Assembly: GCA_030372965.1 (NCBI GenBank)
Contig: JAUCQC010000020.1
Location: 1-37,044, forward strand
Source of the DNA: a bacterium
GTDB taxonomy: Bacteria; Zhuqueibacterota; QNDG01; DTFT01
Reading direction: 5' to 3'
DNA: 37,044 bases
Below the pieces are notes generated by a model that was given only the letters and a program-made list of their open reading frames with translations, did no database searches and had not been told where the DNA came from. This document shows, piece after piece, positions 34,152-37,044 of the stretch. The translations under genes and the position numbers were made by a program. How positions within the stretch are numbered: the first letter of the stretch is position 1; each line of letters opens with the position of its first letter.

Positions 34152-34792
34152 TGACATCGTTCAATTCTCCGGACGCCGCCCGGTTCCGGCTGATGGCCGT
34201 TCTGGACCGGGAATGGTTCGACGGGCGGACGCCCGAATCTCTGGCCGCGGCGTTGATCGAAGGCGGCGCGACCGTGATTCAATACCGGGACAAGGTGTCC
34301 GGCATCCGCGAAATGATCGAAATCGCGGACATCCTGCGGAAAGCGACCGCGGACGCGGGTGTTCCGCTGATCGTGAATGACAGGCTCGACCTCGCGATGG
34401 CGTGCGGAGCGGACGGCATCCACGTCGGGCTCGCGGACATGCCCGCAGACCGGATCCGCAGAATCGCGCCGCGGTTGTGGGTCGGCTTCTCCGTGTCCTC
34501 GGTCGAGGAGTTTGAGGCCGGTCCGGACGCGGACTATTACGGAGTCGGCGCCTGTTACCCGACCGGGACCAAGACCGTGGCGCGTGTCGCAGGCACAGGG
34601 CTGCTGACCGAACTGAGGACGCGCACCACCCGTCCCCTGGTGGCCATCGGCGGAATCCATTCCGGAAACGCGGGTGCGGCGATCCGGTCCGGCGCGGATG
34701 GAATCGCAGCGGTCTCCGCATTTTTGGGCCAGAAGGACATCCGGGGGGCGGTGCGTGCCATGAAGACCGCGATCGGGGGAAACCTCCGATGA
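34151..34792 (+). CDS. thiE: Thiamine-phosphate synthase
   Basis: Joins HMP-pyrophosphate and the thiazole phosphate to thiamine phosphate. The 213-residue TIM barrel shows VIQYRDK (43-48; the family consensus is usually IQLR.K), PLIVNDRLDLAMACGADGIH, the pyrophosphate-binding YYGVGACYPTGTKT (commonly GP.FPT.TK), LVAIGGIHSGN and GADGIAAVSAF. The variants are moderate, but all functional positions are recognisable. thiC is 30 kb away and no other thi gene is near. All oxidoreductases of the cluster need TPP, so the position makes sense as cofactor supply (inference). The start shares a base with the cobO stop, and the stop overlaps the next ATG. Confidence 0.9.
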   Translation: MTSFNSPDAARFRLMAVLDREWFDGRTPESLAAALIEGGATVIQYRDKVSGIREMIEIADILRKATADAGVPLIVNDRLDLAMACGADGIHVGLADMPADRIRRIAPRLWVGFSVSSVEEFEAGPDADYYGVGACYPTGTKTVARVAGTGLLTELRTRTTRPLVAIGGIHSGNAGAAIRSGADGIAAVSAFLGQKDIRGAVRAMKTAIGGNLR

Positions 34793-35703
34793 AACGCACT
34801 GTCGCCCGGGACCGCACGATGATCGACCGGGCCCGGAAAAACGGCACGGCGAGAACCCTCGTGGCCGGAGCGGCCGGACCGGAGGTTTTAAGCGCCGTGG
34901 CGGACGCGGCGGGCCTCGGTCTGATCCGGCCTGTCCTGATCGGCCCGGCTTCCGCGATTCGGCGCCTGGCCCGGCGCTCGGGAATCGATGTGTCGGAATT
35001 CCCGATCCTGGACCGGCCGGATGAGCCGGCCATCGCTGAAACCGCGGCTGAACTGGCCTCCCGGGACGAAGCGGACCTCATCATGAAGGGCAACATCTCC
35101 ACGCCCGTTCTGCTCAAGGCCGTCCTGGATACCCGTTTCGGACTCCGTACCGGCGGTCTCCTCAGTCACATCGCCTGGATGGAGGTTCCGGCCGCGGCCA
35201 AACCCTTCGCCATCACGGACAGCGGCATGGTCATCCGCCCGACCCTCGAACAAAAGGTCCTCATCCTCAAGAACGCGATCGCGTTCACATCCGCGATGGG
35301 AATCCGCAGACCCCGCGTCGCCCTGCTCGCGGCCAATGAAAAAGTCAGCCCCCACATGCCCGAGACCGGCGAAGCGAAGGAACTGGTCCGCATGGCCGAC
35401 GCGGGCGTTTTCGGGGAGGCCGTCGTCGAAGGACCCCTGGCGCTGGATATGGCCTTCTCCGCGGAGGCCAGCCGCATCAAAGGATTCCGAAGCCGCGTCG
35501 CGGGCCGACCGGACATCCTCCTGGTTCCGGATATCGCCAGCGGAAACATTTTCGCGAAAGGACTGGTTTACCTCGCCCACGGCCGCATCAGCGGACTGGT
35601 CGTGGGCGCGCGTCTCCCCATTGTTCTCATCTCCAGGGCCGAACAGGCGGCCACCTGGCTGCATTCCCTCGCGCTGGCCGCCATTGTCTCGGCAAAAAAA
35701 TAG
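34789..35703 (+). CDS. Phosphate butyryltransferase (paralog 2)
   Basis: A 304-residue phosphate acyltransferase of the PTA/PTB family. It shares GLLSHIAWMEVPAAAKPFAI, ITDSGMVIRPTLEQKVLILK, ALLAANEKVSPHMPETGEAK, VVEGPLALDMAFSAEASRIK, DILLVPDIASGNIFAKGLVY and LAHGRISGLVVGARLPIVL with paralog 1, plus DLIMKGNISTPVLLKAVLDT. The N-terminal third is clearly different, and it has KVSPHMPETGEA where paralog 1 has KINFKLQSSIDA, a substrate-region segment. It may serve a different acyl-CoA. The start overlaps the thiE stop (ATGA). It is the last gene of the fermentation run, with 16 bases before the glycosyltransferase. Confidence 0.88.
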   Translation: MKRTVARDRTMIDRARKNGTARTLVAGAAGPEVLSAVADAAGLGLIRPVLIGPASAIRRLARRSGIDVSEFPILDRPDEPAIAETAAELASRDEADLIMKGNISTPVLLKAVLDTRFGLRTGGLLSHIAWMEVPAAAKPFAITDSGMVIRPTLEQKVLILKNAIAFTSAMGIRRPRVALLAANEKVSPHMPETGEAKELVRMADAGVFGEAVVEGPLALDMAFSAEASRIKGFRSRVAGRPDILLVPDIASGNIFAKGLVYLAHGRISGLVVGARLPIVLISRAEQAATWLHSLALAAIVSAKK

Positions 35704-35719
35704 GACTTCAGCCGATCCC

Positions 35720-36772
35720 ATGATTGTACACGCCGATTGCACGCATTATCTGGGCGACCGGCCCTGCCGGCCGCACAAAGAGGAAGGCGTCCATTGTGAC
35801 GGATGCCCCAGATACGAGGCCGTGAAGGGCCGGATTCTCATCATCAAGCTCGGGGCCATCGGCGACGTGATCCGGACAACGCCTTTGATCCGGATTCTCA
35901 GAAAAAACTTCCCGCGCCGGCACATTCACTGGCTGACGCATACGCCGGATATACTGCCGCCTGAAGTGGATCGGGCATTCCGGTTTACGGCCGAGCATCT
36001 CGAAATACTGAAATCCACGGAATACGAGCTCCTGATCAATCTGGACAAGGATGCCGAAGCCTGCTGTCTGGCGGAAAGTATACACGCCGGAAAGAAGAGG
36101 GGGTTCGGCTGGAACGGATTCGCCTGCAAACCCCTGGATCAGGCTTCCGGAAGAAAATGGCTGACAGGACTTTTCGACGATGAAAACAGGAAGAACACGA
36201 AAAGTTACCCACAGGAAATATTCGAAATCGCGGGGTTTGAGTTCGGCGGAGAGGAATACCTGCTTCCAAGACCGGATCCCGGGAAATGGCGCATCCCAAA
36301 GGGCAAAGGCGTTGTCGGGCTCAACACGGGCTGCGGTGGAAGATGGGCCACACGATTGTGGCCCGATAACTACTGGGTTATCCTGGCGCGCAAACTGAAA
36401 AAGAGCGGGTATTCCCCGCTTCTTCTCGGCGGATTACAGGAAGACGCGAAAAACAGGCGGATCGCGCAACTATCGAAGGCACGTTATTTGGGGCACTTTG
36501 ACCTGAAAACCTTTATTTCGCTGATGAATCAGTGCGATCTGATTGTGACCGGTGTCACCATGGGGCTTCACATTGCCATTGGTTTGGGGAAGAGAGTGGT
36601 TCTTTTCAACAATATCTTCAATTCAAGAGAGTTCGAATTGTACGGCAGGGGTGAAATCCTGGAACCCGGCCTGGACTGTCAGAATTGTTTCCGCGGTCAA
36701 TGCGAAACGCTTTGCATGAACAGGATCAAGCCGGATCGGGTTCTTGAATCCATCCGCAGTCTTCTCCCTTGA
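35720..36772 (+). CDS. Glycosyltransferase family 9 (heptosyltransferase-like) with N-terminal cysteine module
   Basis: The 350-residue product starts with a cysteine-rich module (C7, C16, C26, C29: C-x8-C-x9-C-x2-C, with GDRPCRPHKEEGVHCDGC). GT9 motifs follow: ILIIKLGAIGDVIRTTPLIR, VVGLNTGCGGRWATRLWPDN, YSPLLLGG, DLIVTGVTMGLHIAIGLGKR and a C-terminal DCQNCFRGQCETLCMNRI cysteine group. GT9 enzymes add heptose or related sugars to LPS core, so an envelope role is likely. The four N-terminal cysteines could bind a metal; this is inference. The ATG at 35720 is chosen because upstream frame lies in ptb. Codon third positions look more AT-rich than in neighbours. The stop codon is the first three bases of the downstream repeat. 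Confidence 0.82.
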   Translation: MIVHADCTHYLGDRPCRPHKEEGVHCDGCPRYEAVKGRILIIKLGAIGDVIRTTPLIRILRKNFPRRHIHWLTHTPDILPPEVDRAFRFTAEHLEILKSTEYELLINLDKDAEACCLAESIHAGKKRGFGWNGFACKPLDQASGRKWLTGLFDDENRKNTKSYPQEIFEIAGFEFGGEEYLLPRPDPGKWRIPKGKGVVGLNTGCGGRWATRLWPDNYWVILARKLKKSGYSPLLLGGLQEDAKNRRIAQLSKARYLGHFDLKTFISLMNQCDLIVTGVTMGLHIAIGLGKRVVLFNNIFNSREFELYGRGEILEPGLDCQNCFRGQCETLCMNRIKPDRVLESIRSLLP

Positions 36773-36919
36773 ATCTGTCAGCGAGCGCATTCCCCCGCTG
36801 CGCGGGACCAAGCAACAAGATTTTTTCTTGTTGAAGACCCGCCGCTTGCGGCGGGGTAAGCGAGCGAATATAAAATGATTTCTTCTCTACAGATAGAAGA
36901 TTCCCCGGCTTCGCCGGAC
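36770..36919 (+). repeat. Modular palindromic repeat, copy 2 (cut by contig end)
   Basis: Same family as 611-771 but with modules in another order. L1 (36770-36791) leads to a hairpin (36794-36798 with 36802-36806). Then comes L3 (36807-36837), which here forms its own stem CAACAAGA/TCTTGTTG (36813-36820 with 36826-36833). Hairpin H3 is identical to copy 1 (36838-36845 with 36848-36855). L2 follows (36857-36902, with TAAGCGAGCGAATATAA and TTCTCTACAGATAGAAG), and then a last hairpin (36905-36909 with 36913-36917). The next two bases (AC) match the start of another L3, so the array probably continued. The biological sequence stops at 36919. Confidence 0.85.
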
Positions 36920-36987
36920 CTGTCTCTTATACACATCTCCGAGCCCACGAGACAGCGCTGTGTATCTGGTATGCCGTCTTCTGCTTG
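36920..36987 (+). other. Illumina Nextera adapter, i7 index and P7 primer (artefact)
   Basis: CTGTCTCTTATACACATCT (36920-36938) is the transposase mosaic end, followed by CCGAGCCCACGAGAC, the rest of the Nextera read-2 adapter. Next come a 10-base index (36954-36963) and the P7 flow-cell sequence (36964-36987), with one change from the usual form (G for C at 36968). This is library sequence, not genome. Confidence 0.98.

Positions 36988-37044
<57 letters not shown>

Overview
The window is a GC-rich bacterial contig end, very densely coded. Every protein gene runs on the + strand except a truncated pheA at the left edge. Several signs point to a diderm of the Fibrobacterota-Chlorobiota-Bacteroidota (FCB) group or a related candidate phylum. 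These are an adjacent PorU-like C25 peptidase and PorV/PorQ-like protein of the type IX secretion type, a C-terminal 'NPNPF...GVYF' sorting-like domain, many genes without a clear Shine-Dalgarno site, and a fermentative 2-oxoacid:ferredoxin gene set. I cannot name the species from sequence alone. The biological sequence stops at 36919. From 36920 the contig is Nextera adapter, index, P7 primer and a poly-G tail.

Layout. (1) 1-6222: pheA (minus, partial), an intergenic promoter and modular palindromic repeat, then rlmH, dinB, thiC, def and ptsI. (2) 6247-11527: tRNA-Met(CAT) with its terminator, then tilS, ftsH, folP and cdaA, a tightly packed housekeeping run. (3) 11529-24165: cell-envelope block with a PorU-like peptidase, a PorV-like barrel, an FN3 protein, a small SLBB polysaccharide-export-type protein, a sugar-1-phosphate nucleotidyltransferase, a barrel plus coiled-coil protein, and a 1218-residue TPR protein. 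(4) 24173-35703: nadC, then a four-subunit 2-oxoacid:ferredoxin oxidoreductase, the two-subunit indolepyruvate:ferredoxin oxidoreductase, two butyrate kinase paralogs, two phosphate butyryltransferase paralogs, cobO and thiE. (5) 35720-36919: a family 9 glycosyltransferase with an N-terminal cysteine module, then a second copy of the modular repeat, where the contig breaks.

How the genes work together. Region 4 reads as a near-complete energy module. 2-Oxoacids from amino-acid transamination are oxidatively decarboxylated to acyl-CoA plus reduced ferredoxin. Ptb makes the acyl-phosphate and Buk makes ATP plus the free acid. Each activity is present twice, which suggests two parallel substrate branches (for example branched-chain and aromatic). 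Genes for TPP (thiE), NAD (nadC) and adenosylcobalamin (cobO) are woven into the same run. Nine junctions in the window are ATGA start/stop overlaps, so most blocks are probably translated in a coupled way.
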